From DATAAZ01 sp036259875 (GTDB taxonomy: Bacteria > Actinomycetota > Thermoleophilia > Gaiellales > Gaiellaceae), in the NCBI GenBank assembly GCA_036259875.1, contig DATAAZ010000022.1, positions 1 to 37,644 on the forward strand: a stretch of DNA of 37,644 nucleotides, read 5' to 3'. The translations under genes and the position numbers were made by a program. The notes below the pieces were generated by a model. It was not told the origin of the DNA. It saw nothing but the letters and a program-made list of their open reading frames with translations, and made no database searches. Shown in pieces: positions 1-7,642 of the stretch (positions within the stretch are counted from its first letter, which is position 1; each line of letters opens with the position of its first letter).

Positions 1-15
1 ACGCTTCTCGTTCAT
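1..15 (-). CDS. Possible start of a gene running off the window
   Basis: An ATG lies at 15-13 on the minus strand, followed by the codons for NEKR, and the frame runs off the left edge. No Shine-Dalgarno sequence precedes it; CTACGGA just upstream is only a weak -10-like string. Too little is visible to identify a product, and the ATG may be chance. Confidence 0.2.
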
Positions 16-34
16 CGTTCCGTAGAGCGGCAGG

Positions 35-74
35 CTCGTGGCCCGGCGGCACTGAAGCGCTGCCGGGCTACGAG
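35..74. terminator. Hairpin at the end of the fused MoaD-MoaE gene
   Basis: CTCGT-N-GCCCGGC (35-47) pairs with GCCGGGC-N-ACGAG (62-74), giving a 12-bp stem with one internal G/T position. It overlaps the stop codon of the minus-strand gene. No T-rich tract follows on the minus strand, so it may be a terminator or only an mRNA 3'-end stabiliser. Confidence 0.5.
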
Positions 75-706
75 CCGCGCCCGATCCACTCCTCGCCGCC
101 CTCGTAGACCTCCTTCTTCCAGAGCGGCACGCGCTCCTTGAGCGTGTCGATCGCGTCGCCGCAGGCGGCGAGCGCGTCGTGGCGATGGGGCGCCGAGACG
201 GCGATCGCGACGCTCGTCTCACCGATCCCGACGCGGCCTACTCGGTGGGTGATCGCAACGCCGCAGATGTCGTAGCGGGCACGAAGTTCGTCTGCGATCT
301 CGGCCATGACCTGCTCGGCCATGCCCGCGTAGGCCTCGTACTCGAGGTGCACGACCGTGCGCCCGCGTGACTCGATCCGCGTCGTGCCGAGGAACGTCGC
401 GATCGCGCCGGCGCGCTCGTTCGCGACCTCCGCGACGACGGCGTCGGGGTCGATCGGCTCGTCGGTCAGGCGGAACGCGCCCCCCGAGACCGGCGGGATG
501 AGGGCGACCTCGTCGCCCTCGACGAGTTCCCGCTCGCGCGCGGCGTAGGCCTTGTTCACGGCGTAGAGAAGGCCGTCCGGCTCGCCACCGAGGTCGAGGC
601 GGGCCCAGACGTCGCCGACGCGGGCGCCGTCAGGCAGGTCGAGCGTGCGCTCGGCCACCCCGGCGCGCTCGCGCAGCCCGGCGAAGAGGCGGACGACGAC
701 GCGCAC
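68..706 (-). CDS. moaX: Fused molybdopterin synthase (MoaD-MoaE)
   Basis: Molybdopterin synthase adds the dithiolene sulfurs to precursor Z (cPMP) in molybdenum cofactor synthesis; normally MoaD is the sulfur carrier and MoaE the catalytic subunit. Residues 1-76 are a ubiquitin-like MoaD (start MRVVVRLFAGLRERAG) ending in PPVSGG, and the rest is MoaE with the conserved KERVPLWKKEVYEGGEEW region holding the active-site lysines. The MoaD Gly-Gly (75-76), which must become a free C-terminal thiocarboxylate, is therefore internal; Mycobacterium tuberculosis MoaX is a known fusion of this kind that is cleaved after the Gly-Gly. The GTG start at 706 is chosen because it gives a standard MoaD N-terminus and lies 7 bases after a TACGCT -10 hexamer; a TTG at 736 would overlap the divergent gene. 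No other moa genes are in the window. Confidence 0.9.
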   Translation of the reverse strand: MRVVVRLFAGLRERAGVAERTLDLPDGARVGDVWARLDLGGEPDGLLYAVNKAYAARERELVEGDEVALIPPVSGGAFRLTDEPIDPDAVVAEVANERAGAIATFLGTTRIESRGRTVVHLEYEAYAGMAEQVMAEIADELRARYDICGVAITHRVGRVGIGETSVAIAVSAPHRHDALAACGDAIDTLKERVPLWKKEVYEGGEEWIGRGS

Positions 707-713
707 GGACGTA

Positions 714-723
714 AGCGTACGAT
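714..723. promoter_or_regulatory. Overlapping divergent leaderless -10 elements
   Basis: On the plus strand TACGAT (718-723) is followed by 6 bases and the GTG of the mutase gene (730). On the minus strand TACGCT (719-714) is followed by 7 bases and the GTG of moaX (706). The hexamers overlap on the palindrome CGTACG (716-721). If both are used, each mRNA would begin at or within a base of its start codon. Confidence 0.6.
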
Positions 724-729
724 TCGGGC

Positions 730-2313
730 GTGGCAACGACCGAGGACCGGCGCGAGACCGACTCGGGAATCGAGATCAAGCCGCTCTACACCGACACCGA
801 CGTAGAGCCGCTCGACCTCGAGCCGCCGGGAGAATTCCCGTTCACGCGCGGGCCGTACCGCGACATGTATCGCGGGCGGGCGTGGACGATCCGCCAGTAC
901 GCGGGGTTCGCGTCGGCGGAGGAGACGAACGCGCGCTTTCGCTACCTCCTCGAGCGCGGGCAGACGGGGCTGTCGATCGCCTTCGACCTCCCGACGCAGC
1001 TCGGTCTCGACTCCGACGACGCGCGCGCGGTCGGCGAAGTGGGGCGGACGGGCGTCGCGATCGACTCCCTCGCCGACATGGAGGTCCTGCTGGACGGGAT
1101 CCCGCTCGGCGAGGTGTCGACGTCGATGACGATCAACGCGCCGGCTGCGCTGCTTCTCCTCCTCTACGAGCTCGTCGCCGAGCGCCAGGGAGTGACCGGC
1201 GGCCGTCTGCGCGGGACGGTCCAGAACGACATCCTCAAGGAGTACGTCGCCCGCGGGAACTACATCTTCCCGCCGCGCCCGTCCATGCGGCTCACGACGG
1301 ACCTCTTTGGGTACTGCCGCGAGCGGCTCCCGAAGTGGAACACGATCTCGATTTCCGGTTACCACATCCGCGAGGCGGGCGCGACCGCGGTCCAGGAGCT
1401 TGCCTTCACGCTCGCGAACGGGATCGCCTACTGCGAGGCGGCCGTCGCCGCGGGTCTCTCCCCCGACGAGTTCGGCGCGCGGCTGTCGTTCTTCTTCAAC
1501 GCGCACAACCACTTCTTCCAGGAGGTCGCGAAGTTCCGCGCCGCGCGGCGGCTCTGGGCGCGGATCATGAGCGAGCGGTTCGCGGCGACGAACCCGCGCG
1601 CGCAGGCGCTTCGCTTCCACGCGCAGACGGGCGGCTCGACGCTCACCGCGCAGCAGCCCGAGAACAACATCGTCCGCGTGGCCGTGCAGGCGCTCTCGGC
1701 TGTGTGCGGCGGCGCGCAGTCGCTCCATACGAACGCGTTCGACGAGGCGCTCGCGCTCCCGACCGAACACTCCGCGGCGATCGCGCTTCGCACGCAGCAG
1801 ATCCTCGCCGACGAGGCGGGCGGCACCGACACGGCCGACCCGCTCGGCGGCGCCTACTTCCTCGAGGCGCTCACGCGCGAACTCGAGGAGCGCGCGATCG
1901 AGCTGATCGAGCGAATCGACGAGCTCGGCGGCGCCGTCGAGGCGATCGAGCAGGGCTTCGTGCAGCGCGAGATTGAGGATGCGGCGTTCGACCACGAACG
2001 GAAGCTCGCGACCGGCGAGAGGGTGGTCGTCGGCGTCAACCGCTACGTCGAGTCGGCCGACGGCGAGATCGAGCTCCACCGGCTCGACCCCGAGGCCGAG
2101 GGGCGCCAGCTCGCGCGCACGCAGCGCATCCGCGCCGAGCGCGACGCAGAGGCGGCCGAGCGCGCGCTCGCGGAGGTCCGCGAGGCCGCGCGCGGGACGA
2201 GCAACCTGCTCTATCCGATGCGCGAGGCGTTGGCAGCCGGGTGCACGATCGGCGAGGTGTGCGGCGCCCTCCGCGACGAGTTCGGCGAGTACGACGCCCA
2301 GCGAAGCCCGTGA
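730..2313 (+). CDS. mcmA1: Methylmalonyl-CoA mutase, catalytic (large) subunit
   Basis: Catalyses the B12-dependent rearrangement of (R)-methylmalonyl-CoA to succinyl-CoA, the last step of propionyl-CoA assimilation. The 527-residue protein is the TIM-barrel substrate-binding half: RGPYRDMYRGRAWTIRQYAGF near residue 40, TGLSIAFDLPTQLG, GTVQNDILKEYVARG and HNHFFQEVAKFRAARRLWA are all family signatures. The C-terminal cobalamin-binding domain (DxHxxG) is absent and the protein stops after GEYDAQRSP, so a separate B12-binding subunit must be encoded elsewhere, as in the archaeal/actinobacterial two-subunit type. The GTG start lies 6 bases after TACGAT, which fits leaderless transcription. A hairpin follows the stop directly. 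The carboxylase beta subunit needed one step earlier lies 400 bases downstream. A related acyl-CoA mutase (isobutyryl-type) is the main alternative. Confidence 0.9.
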   Translation: MATTEDRRETDSGIEIKPLYTDTDVEPLDLEPPGEFPFTRGPYRDMYRGRAWTIRQYAGFASAEETNARFRYLLERGQTGLSIAFDLPTQLGLDSDDARAVGEVGRTGVAIDSLADMEVLLDGIPLGEVSTSMTINAPAALLLLLYELVAERQGVTGGRLRGTVQNDILKEYVARGNYIFPPRPSMRLTTDLFGYCRERLPKWNTISISGYHIREAGATAVQELAFTLANGIAYCEAAVAAGLSPDEFGARLSFFFNAHNHFFQEVAKFRAARRLWARIMSERFAATNPRAQALRFHAQTGGSTLTAQQPENNIVRVAVQALSAVCGGAQSLHTNAFDEALALPTEHSAAIALRTQQILADEAGGTDTADPLGGAYFLEALTRELEERAIELIERIDELGGAVEAIEQGFVQREIEDAAFDHERKLATGERVVVGVNRYVESADGEIELHRLDPEAEGRQLARTQRIRAERDAEAAERALAEVREAARGTSNLLYPMREALAAGCTIGEVCGALRDEFGEYDAQRSP

Positions 2314-2334
2314 GGCCCGAACGGCGGTCGGGCC
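2314..2334. terminator. Hairpin directly after the mutase stop
   Basis: GGCCCGA (2314-2320) and TCGGGCC (2328-2334) form a perfect 7-bp stem with a 7-base loop, starting at the base after the TGA stop. There is no T-tract, so intrinsic termination is uncertain. Confidence 0.5.
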
Positions 2335-2353
2335 GAAACGGCTGACGCCGGGC

Positions 2354-2703
2354 GTGCCTCGCGCGTCGATCCGCGAAGAGGACCTCGGTGCGCACGTGGC
2401 CGCCCGCGGCACAATCGGCTTCGACGTCCTTCGGAACCGCAAGGCGCATCTCGGCTACCGGGTCAGCGCGAAGCGCGTGGAGGTGGCGTCGCTTCGCGCG
2501 CCCTCTCGCTTCTCGCTCGATGCGGTCCTTACCGAGAGCGGCTTTGCGCGCGTCCGACTCGTCGAGCCCGGGAATCGCGCCTCACAGCGAGTCGTCGAGA
2601 GAGCGGGCTTTCCGGGGGGAGGGAGCTTCTCCTCACGTACATCGAGCTCAACGGCTGCCGGCCCGACGTCTGCATCTACTCACTCGTCCCGGAGAACGTT
2701 TTA
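2354..2703 (+). pseudogene. Decayed RimJ/RimL-type GNAT acetyltransferase
   Basis: No single reading frame is open, but pieces in different frames line up in family order. They are IGFDVLRNRKAHLGYRVSA (typical of the beta strands before the acetyl-CoA loop), then RGGGVASRALSLLARCG in a second frame (the R-G-x-G-V-A acetyl-CoA loop and helix). GFARVRLVEPGNRASQRVVERAGF follows, back in the first frame, then LLLTYIELNG and DVCIYSLVPE in a shifted frame after the G-rich run near 2618. At least three frame changes are needed, and the N-terminal part is missing. It fills most of the gap between the mutase and the carboxylase genes. Several sequencing errors could give the same picture, but neighbouring genes are intact, so decay is more likely. 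Confidence 0.75.
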
Positions 2704-2707
2704 GGGT
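2702..2707 (+). promoter_or_regulatory. Leaderless -10 hexamer of the carboxylase beta gene
   Basis: TAGGGT lies exactly 6 bases before the GTG start at 2714, the spacing expected if transcription begins at the start codon. Confidence 0.6.
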
Positions 2708-2713
2708 CCGGTC

Positions 2714-4300
2714 GTGGCGAAGACCGAAGAGCCGCGGCGCGCCGGCGAGCCGACGACGGACGACAAGCTCGCCGAGCTCGCGCGCCTGCGCGAAGAGACG
2801 CGCCACCCGGGGGACGAGCGGTCGGTTCGCCGCCAACGCGAGCGCGGCAAGCTTCTCGCCCGCGAGCGACTGGAGAAGCTCCTCGATTCGGGGAGCTTCG
2901 TCGAGCTCGACCGCTTCGTTCGCCATCGAAACCCGCACTTCGGGATGATGGAGCGCCGACCGTGGGGCGACGCAGTCGTGACCGGCTACGGAACGATCTT
3001 TGGCCGCAAGGTCTTCGTTTTCTCGCAAGACTTCACGGTCTTCGGCGGCACGCTTTCCGAGGCGTTCGCCGAGAAGATCTGCAAGGTCATGGACTTCGCC
3101 CTGAAGTACGGCTGTCCGGTGATCGGGATCAACGACTCCGGGGGCGCGAGGATCCAGGAGGGCGTCGTGTCGCTCGGCGGCTACGCCGAGATCTTCTGGC
3201 GCAACGTCCAGGCGTCGGGCGTCGTCCCGCAGATCAGTCTCATCATGGGACCGACGGCCGGCGGTGCCGTCTACTCGCCCGCGATGACGGATTTCGTGCT
3301 GATGGTCAAGGAGAGCTCGTACATGTTCATCACCGGCCCCGAGGTCGTGAAGACGGTGACCGGGGAGGACGTGACCTTCGAGGAGCTCGGCGGTGCCGTA
3401 ACGCACGCATCCAAGTCGGGCGTCGCACACTTCACCGCCGAGAACGAGGACGCGTGTCTCGAGGACGCGCGGTACCTCCTCTCGTTCCTCCCTCAGAACA
3501 ACGTCGACGCCCCGCCGTTCTTCGAGCCGACGGATTCGCCGGAGCGAGAAGATCCGGAGCTCGACCGTATCGTCCCCGACAACCCGAACAAGCCGTACGA
3601 CATCAGGGACGTCGTCCACCGCGTCGTCGACGACGGCGAGTTCCTCGAGGTTCACGAACTCTGGGCCGAGAACCTGATCTGCGGGTTCGCCCGGCTCGCC
3701 GGCCATCCGGTCGGCGTCGTGGCGAACAATCCGGCCGCGCTCGCCGGGACGCTCGATATCGACTCCTCGGTGAAGGGTGCCCGGTTCGTGCGCTTCTGCG
3801 ACGCCTTCAACATCCCGCTTGTCACCTTCGTCGACGTCCCGGGGTTCCTGCCCGGGACGGGGCAGGAGTGGGGTGGGATCATCCGCCACGGCGCCAAGCT
3901 CCTCTACGCGTACTCCGAGGCGACCGTCCCCAAGATCGCGGTCATAACGCGCAAGGCGTACGGCGGCGCTTACGACGTCATGAGCTCGAAGCACATCCGC
4001 GCTGACTTCAACTTCGCGTGGCCGACGGCCGAGGTGGCGGTCATGGGGCCCGAGGGCGCGGTCAACATCGTCTTCCGCAACGAGCTAGAGGAGGCCGACG
4101 ATCCCGAGGAGCGGCGAGCCGAGCTGATCGCCGAATACCGCGCCCAGTTCGCGAACCCCTATACCGCGGCCGAACGCGGGTACGTGGACGACGTGATCGA
4201 ACCGCGCCGGACGCGGCCGGTCCTCTGCGACGCGCTACGAACGGCGCTGACGAAGCGCGAGCGCCGGCCGCCTCGTAAGCACGGGAACATCCCGCTCTAG
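2714..4300 (+). CDS. pccB: Propionyl-CoA carboxylase-type carboxyltransferase beta subunit
   Basis: Transfers CO2 from carboxybiotin to an acyl-CoA, giving (S)-methylmalonyl-CoA from propionyl-CoA. The 528 residues have both crotonase-like halves: the N-terminal GINDSGGARIQEGV and GPTAGGAVYSPA oxyanion-loop motifs, and the C-terminal VPGFLPGTGQEWGG and ITRKAYGGAYDVMSSKHI. Asp421 in GGAYDVM sits at the position where Streptomyces PccB has Asp and the acetyl-CoA-preferring AccB has Ile, so propionyl-CoA is the likely substrate (inference from a known specificity residue). It follows the mutase gene and should work with the biotin carboxylase alpha subunit at 9269-11089. The GTG start is set by the TAGGGT hexamer 6 bases upstream. 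No frameshift or truncation is visible. Confidence 0.92.
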   Translation: MAKTEEPRRAGEPTTDDKLAELARLREETRHPGDERSVRRQRERGKLLARERLEKLLDSGSFVELDRFVRHRNPHFGMMERRPWGDAVVTGYGTIFGRKVFVFSQDFTVFGGTLSEAFAEKICKVMDFALKYGCPVIGINDSGGARIQEGVVSLGGYAEIFWRNVQASGVVPQISLIMGPTAGGAVYSPAMTDFVLMVKESSYMFITGPEVVKTVTGEDVTFEELGGAVTHASKSGVAHFTAENEDACLEDARYLLSFLPQNNVDAPPFFEPTDSPEREDPELDRIVPDNPNKPYDIRDVVHRVVDDGEFLEVHELWAENLICGFARLAGHPVGVVANNPAALAGTLDIDSSVKGARFVRFCDAFNIPLVTFVDVPGFLPGTGQEWGGIIRHGAKLLYAYSEATVPKIAVITRKAYGGAYDVMSSKHIRADFNFAWPTAEVAVMGPEGAVNIVFRNELEEADDPEERRAELIAEYRAQFANPYTAAERGYVDDVIEPRRTRPVLCDALRTALTKRERRPPRKHGNIPL

Positions 4301-4308
4301 CCGTCGAT

Positions 4309-4344
4309 GCGACCGAAGTGCGCCCGCGCCGACCACGCGGTCGC
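4309..4344. terminator. Inverted repeat between convergent pccB and GGDEF genes
   Basis: GCGACCG (4309-4315) pairs with CGGTCGC (4338-4344), with a long GC-rich loop. It lies 9 bases after the pccB stop in the 140-base convergent gap; nothing else is recognisable there. No T-tract is present. Confidence 0.3.
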
Positions 4345-4440
4345 GCCGCTCAGCTCGGCTTTGCGCCTGACTCGGGGCCGATGCCCGCGTCGAGCAGGTG
4401 GCGCCGGGGCTGCTAGCCGCGGGCGCCGTCCCGCACCCGC

Positions 4441-6297
4441 CTACTGCGCGAGCGCGAGCGCGGGCGGCTCGAGGGCGCCCAGGCTCTCCCCGAGCTCGCG
4501 CTTGAACGCCTCGACCACGTTCGGGTCGAACTGCGTACCGGCGCAGCGCTCGAGCTCGCAGACGGCCTCCTCGTGCGTGAGCGGCCCGCGATAGACGCGT
4601 CCGGTCGTCATCGCGTCGTACGCGTCGGCGACGAACAGGATCCGCGCCCCGAGTGGAATATCGTCTCCGGACAGGCGCTCAGGGTAGCCGGCGCCGTCCC
4701 ACCGTTCGTGGTGGTGGAGCACCCACGTCGCGACGGGCTCGACGCCGAGCGAGTCGAGCATCCGGAAGCCGATCTGCGGGTGACGCTCGAGGACGAGCCG
4801 CTCCGCCTCGTTCAGCGGGCCGGGCTTGCGGAGGACGTCCTCGGGGATCGCGAGCTTGCCCACGTCGTGGAGGCTGCCGGCGAGGCGGACGAGCTCCACC
4901 TCGTCGGACTCGAATCCCATCCGCGCCGCGATTCGGGCGGCGAGCTCGCCGACCTCCGCCGAATGCTCGCCCGTGTAGGCGTCGCGCGCGTCGACCGCGC
5001 GGGCAAGGCCGGCGGCCGCCAGAAAGCGCACGCGCCGGTCGCGCTGGTGCGCGAGGCGGCGCAGCTCGCCCATGCCGACCACGTCGGAGCGGTAGACGCT
5101 GACCCGGCCCTTCCCCTGCTCCTTCGACACGTAGAGCGCGCTGTCCGCGATCCGGACGAGCTCGCTCCGCTCGACGCCGTGGTCGGGGTAGGCCGCAATG
5201 CCGGCCGAGACGGTCACTCGCTCGCCGTGCGCGCAGGCGAGCGCTGCGACGCGCTCGAGCACGAGCTCAGCGACCGCGAGCGCCTCGCGTTCGCTGCGGC
5301 CCGGAAGCAGGAGCGCGAACTCGTCGCCGCCGAGGCGGAACGCCTCGCCGCCCTGGCGCAGGCGGGACGCGACCTGCTCGAGCACCCGGTCGCCGACGGG
5401 GTGGCCGAAGCGATCGTTGATCCGCTTGAAGTCGTCGATGTCGACGAGGCAGAGGCTCAGCGGCGTCCCGGTGAGCTGCGCGACGTCGAGGTCGCGCTGG
5501 AGCCGCTCGTGGAAGTGCCGGTGGTTGCCGAGCCCCGTGAGCGGATCCGTGAGCGCGAGCCGCATCGCCTTCAGCGCCTCGTGCACGGAGCGTTGGTAGA
5601 GAGCGACCGCGACCAGAGGGCCGACGAGCGCCGCGGAGAGCAGGGGCGAATGGTCCCAGAGCACGGTCAGCATGAGGCTGACCGAGGCCATGATCGAGAA
5701 TGGGATCACGGTCGAATAGACGCCGCGGCGGACGAGCTCGGAGAGTCGCTCGCTCGCCGTCCGCGCGACGACGGCCGCGATCAACAAGACGTTCGTCACG
5801 TAGAAGGCGGCCGACCCGAGGAGGACGTCGACCAGGAGCGCGCCGACGCCCGCGTCCGCATCGAATGCCTGGGCGGCGACGCCTGCCGCCGCGCCGCTCA
5901 GCGTGTACACGGCCGCGTTGTAGAGCAGCCGGTCGATCGGCCGCCGCTGAACGATCTGAATCGCGACGAGCGCGACAAATGCGACGACGACCGCCGGCGC
6001 CCAGCCGTACAGGACGGCGCAGCCGACGATGAAGACGGCCGCAAGCGAGACGCCTCCCGCTGCGAGCCCTTCCAGCTCGAGCGGGACCGGGAACGCCTCG
6101 GCGAGCGTGGCGCCGACGATGAGTGCCGCCATCCCCGCGACGGCGGCGAGCGACGGTGGGTGCTCGACGAGCTCGGATGCCGCGAGGATGAGCGCGGTAA
6201 CGCCCGCGATCGCCACCGGGGCGACGATCGGCAGAACCCTCGCTGTGTGAGGCGCGAGCGCGCCTCGCGCCCAGGCGGGGATGGCGATCGCGCTCAC
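4441..6297 (-). CDS. Membrane GGDEF diguanylate cyclase / HD-GYP phosphodiesterase
   Basis: A 618-residue hybrid of the two enzyme types that make and break cyclic di-GMP. Residues 1 to about 235 are hydrophobic, with about eight predicted membrane segments. The GGDEF domain follows, starting at LTDPLTGLGNHRHF, with an intact active-site GGDEF at 323-327. The HD-GYP domain has HDVGKL (His477-Asp478), then HHERWDGAGYP (the HHE and GYP signatures) and DAYDAMTTGRVYR. No clear RxxD inhibitory site is seen before GGDEF. Both catalytic domains look intact, so the net direction cannot be told from sequence. The GTG start at 6297 is the upstream limit of the well-predicted protein; no -10 lies at the leaderless spacing. 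A 31-residue membrane peptide gene lies just upstream on the same strand. Confidence 0.9.
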   Translation of the reverse strand: MSAIAIPAWARGALAPHTARVLPIVAPVAIAGVTALILAASELVEHPPSLAAVAGMAALIVGATLAEAFPVPLELEGLAAGGVSLAAVFIVGCAVLYGWAPAVVVAFVALVAIQIVQRRPIDRLLYNAAVYTLSGAAAGVAAQAFDADAGVGALLVDVLLGSAAFYVTNVLLIAAVVARTASERLSELVRRGVYSTVIPFSIMASVSLMLTVLWDHSPLLSAALVGPLVAVALYQRSVHEALKAMRLALTDPLTGLGNHRHFHERLQRDLDVAQLTGTPLSLCLVDIDDFKRINDRFGHPVGDRVLEQVASRLRQGGEAFRLGGDEFALLLPGRSEREALAVAELVLERVAALACAHGERVTVSAGIAAYPDHGVERSELVRIADSALYVSKEQGKGRVSVYRSDVVGMGELRRLAHQRDRRVRFLAAAGLARAVDARDAYTGEHSAEVGELAARIAARMGFESDEVELVRLAGSLHDVGKLAIPEDVLRKPGPLNEAERLVLERHPQIGFRMLDSLGVEPVATWVLHHHERWDGAGYPERLSGDDIPLGARILFVADAYDAMTTGRVYRGPLTHEEAVCELERCAGTQFDPNVVEAFKRELGESLGALEPPALALAQ

Positions 6298-6344
6298 GAG
6301 CGAGCTTGCCTGGGCGGGGCGTCTCCGGAGGGACTGGCCCCTAG

Positions 6345-6440
6345 TTAGTGCCAGCTCCAGCCGAACTCGCCACCGACGGCGGCGACAAGCGCCAGCACAG
6401 CGATGACCGCGTACGCGACCCTGTTCTTCCAGTGCAGCAT
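6345..6440 (-). CDS. 31-residue single-span membrane peptide
   Basis: The ORF reads MLHWKNRVAYAVIAVLALV, then AAVGGEFGWSWH, stop TAA: a short basic/aromatic N-terminus, one hydrophobic helix (about residues 8-24) and an aromatic tail. AGGGAGG lies 3 bases before the ATG, one of only four strong Shine-Dalgarno sites in the window, which supports translation. An in-frame ATG at 6455 (MKGRN) is an alternative start but would bury the ribosome site in the gene. It lies between the NlpC/P60 gene and the GGDEF/HD-GYP gene on the same strand. The function is unknown; a small membrane subunit or modulator of a neighbour is possible. Confidence 0.65.
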   Translation of the reverse strand: MLHWKNRVAYAVIAVLALVAAVGGEFGWSWH

Positions 6441-6556
6441 GTTCCTCCCTTTCATGGACGCCAGTCGCTGGAGTATCCGAGCCGGGTGGCCTCGAAGCAT
6501 CACCCCTACGGGGGATTTCGCCTGCTCCCTCGAGGAGCCGGAGAACGGGACCGTGG

Positions 6557-7561
6557 CTATTCGAGCCCTGCCTCTACGAGTGGCCGGCGCGCCCAGGCGA
6601 ACGTGGACGCGTACCAGCCTTCGAGCGGTGTGATCGTCGTCCCTTGGCTCGACGAGTGGACGAACCAGCCGCCGCCGAGGGCGATCCCCATGTGCGTCAC
6701 CTGGGTAGGCACGGACGCCGGGCCGCGCGATCCGAAGAACACGACGTCGGCCGACCGCAGCGCGCGCATCGGGACGCGAAGGGCGCGGCGGACCTCGCCC
6801 GACATCTCGTACGTCGTCCGGCCGCGGAGTGTCGTGTTGAGAGCGGGTGCGTCGCGCCACGCCTCGAGCTTGTAGACCCGCCAGACGAACCCGGAGCAGT
6901 CGAACCCGCCGCGTGACGTGACGCCGAAGAGCGTCTGGCGCGACTCCGACGTCCCGCCCCAGATATACGGGTATCCGACGAAGCGGATCGCCCGCTGGAG
7001 AACGCGGCGCTGCCACGCGCTGAGCTCGGGGACGTCGAGCCCGGTCGCGAGGTCGTGCACTCGCTTCAGATCGTCCGGCGAGAGGTCGAGCAGGCGCGCC
7101 ACCGAGAACGCGGCCTCGGCCCGCGACGCGGGATCGGTCGGGAGAAGCTCTCGCCCGTCGGCCGGCGCCGGATGGTTGTAGCGGAGCTGGAGGAGGCGCG
7201 CCACCGTCTCCCAGCCGGCCCGGGCCGGCGCGGTCAACCCCGCTGCGGCGAGCTCACGCCGGACCGCCGTTGCGGCAGGGTCGAGGCCGAGCGCGCGGAC
7301 CAGGGCCCGTTGGAGCTCGGTCATCGTGACCGCGCGGGCGGGATCGGAGACGACTTGTTGCTCGCGCGTCACCCCGGCGACGATCCGGGCGAGATCTGCG
7401 CGCGTGAGAGGCGCGTCCGGGCGGAAGCCCTGAACGCTCGGTCCCATGAGGCCGCTCCCGACGGCTGCGCGAATGTGGCGCTGCGCCCACGAAGCGGCGG
7501 ATGCGCCAGGCGCGAGCGTGAGGAGGACGAGCGCGGAGAACGCGGCGGCGGCGAGGCGCAT
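6557..7561 (-). CDS. Secreted NlpC/P60 cell-wall hydrolase
   Basis: A 334-residue exported peptidoglycan endopeptidase of the NlpC/P60 family. A signal peptide is clear (MRLAAAAFSALVLLTLAP, cleavage near GASA-AS). Residues 25-170 look like degenerate S-layer-homology repeats (FRPDAPLTRADLARIVAG; later LPTDPASRAEAAFSVARLL), which could anchor it to the wall. The catalytic domain begins near 185: YPYIWGG, then GGFDCSGFVWRVY with Cys222, THMGIAL with His290 and FVHSSS with His302, the Cys-His-His triad. The ATG start lies 5-6 bases after a GATAGACG element, so it is probably leaderless. The 3' gap to the small ORF (6441-6556) holds two short hairpins and no recognised gene. Confidence 0.9.
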   Translation of the reverse strand: MRLAAAAFSALVLLTLAPGASAASWAQRHIRAAVGSGLMGPSVQGFRPDAPLTRADLARIVAGVTREQQVVSDPARAVTMTELQRALVRALGLDPAATAVRRELAAAGLTAPARAGWETVARLLQLRYNHPAPADGRELLPTDPASRAEAAFSVARLLDLSPDDLKRVHDLATGLDVPELSAWQRRVLQRAIRFVGYPYIWGGTSESRQTLFGVTSRGGFDCSGFVWRVYKLEAWRDAPALNTTLRGRTTYEMSGEVRRALRVPMRALRSADVVFFGSRGPASVPTQVTHMGIALGGGWFVHSSSQGTTITPLEGWYASTFAWARRPLVEAGLE

Positions 7562-7566
7562 CCCGA

Positions 7567-7574
7567 CGTCTATC
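7567..7574 (-). promoter_or_regulatory. Leaderless -10 element of the NlpC/P60 gene
   Basis: On the minus strand GATAGACG is followed by TCGGG and the ATG at 7561. Either GATAGA or TAGACG could be the hexamer, placing the start of transcription at or within a few bases of the ATG. Confidence 0.4.
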
Positions 7575-7630
7575 GTCGTCGGCTTGCCGCCGCTTTAGGC
7601 GGCCACTTGCGCATACGCCGTGGGCGCGCC

Positions 7631-7636
7631 GAGAAT
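7631..7636 (+). promoter_or_regulatory. Leaderless -10 hexamer of the small epsilon-like ORF
   Basis: GAGAAT lies exactly 6 bases before the GTG at 7643. The A-x-A-A-T core is shared with CACAAT before the Lon gene and CAGAAT before the biotin carboxylase gene. Confidence 0.4.
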
Positions 7637-7642
7637 CGGGGC

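Noticed and set aside
734..736. TTG at 736 as the start of moaX
   Set aside because: It would overlap the divergent mutase gene and add 10 residues not found in MoaD; GTG 706 has a -10 at the leaderless distance.
4573..6348. Long plus-strand open frame opposite the GGDEF/HD-GYP gene
   Set aside because: The minus strand encodes intact GGDEF, HD and GYP motifs; the plus frame gives only charged low-complexity sequence.
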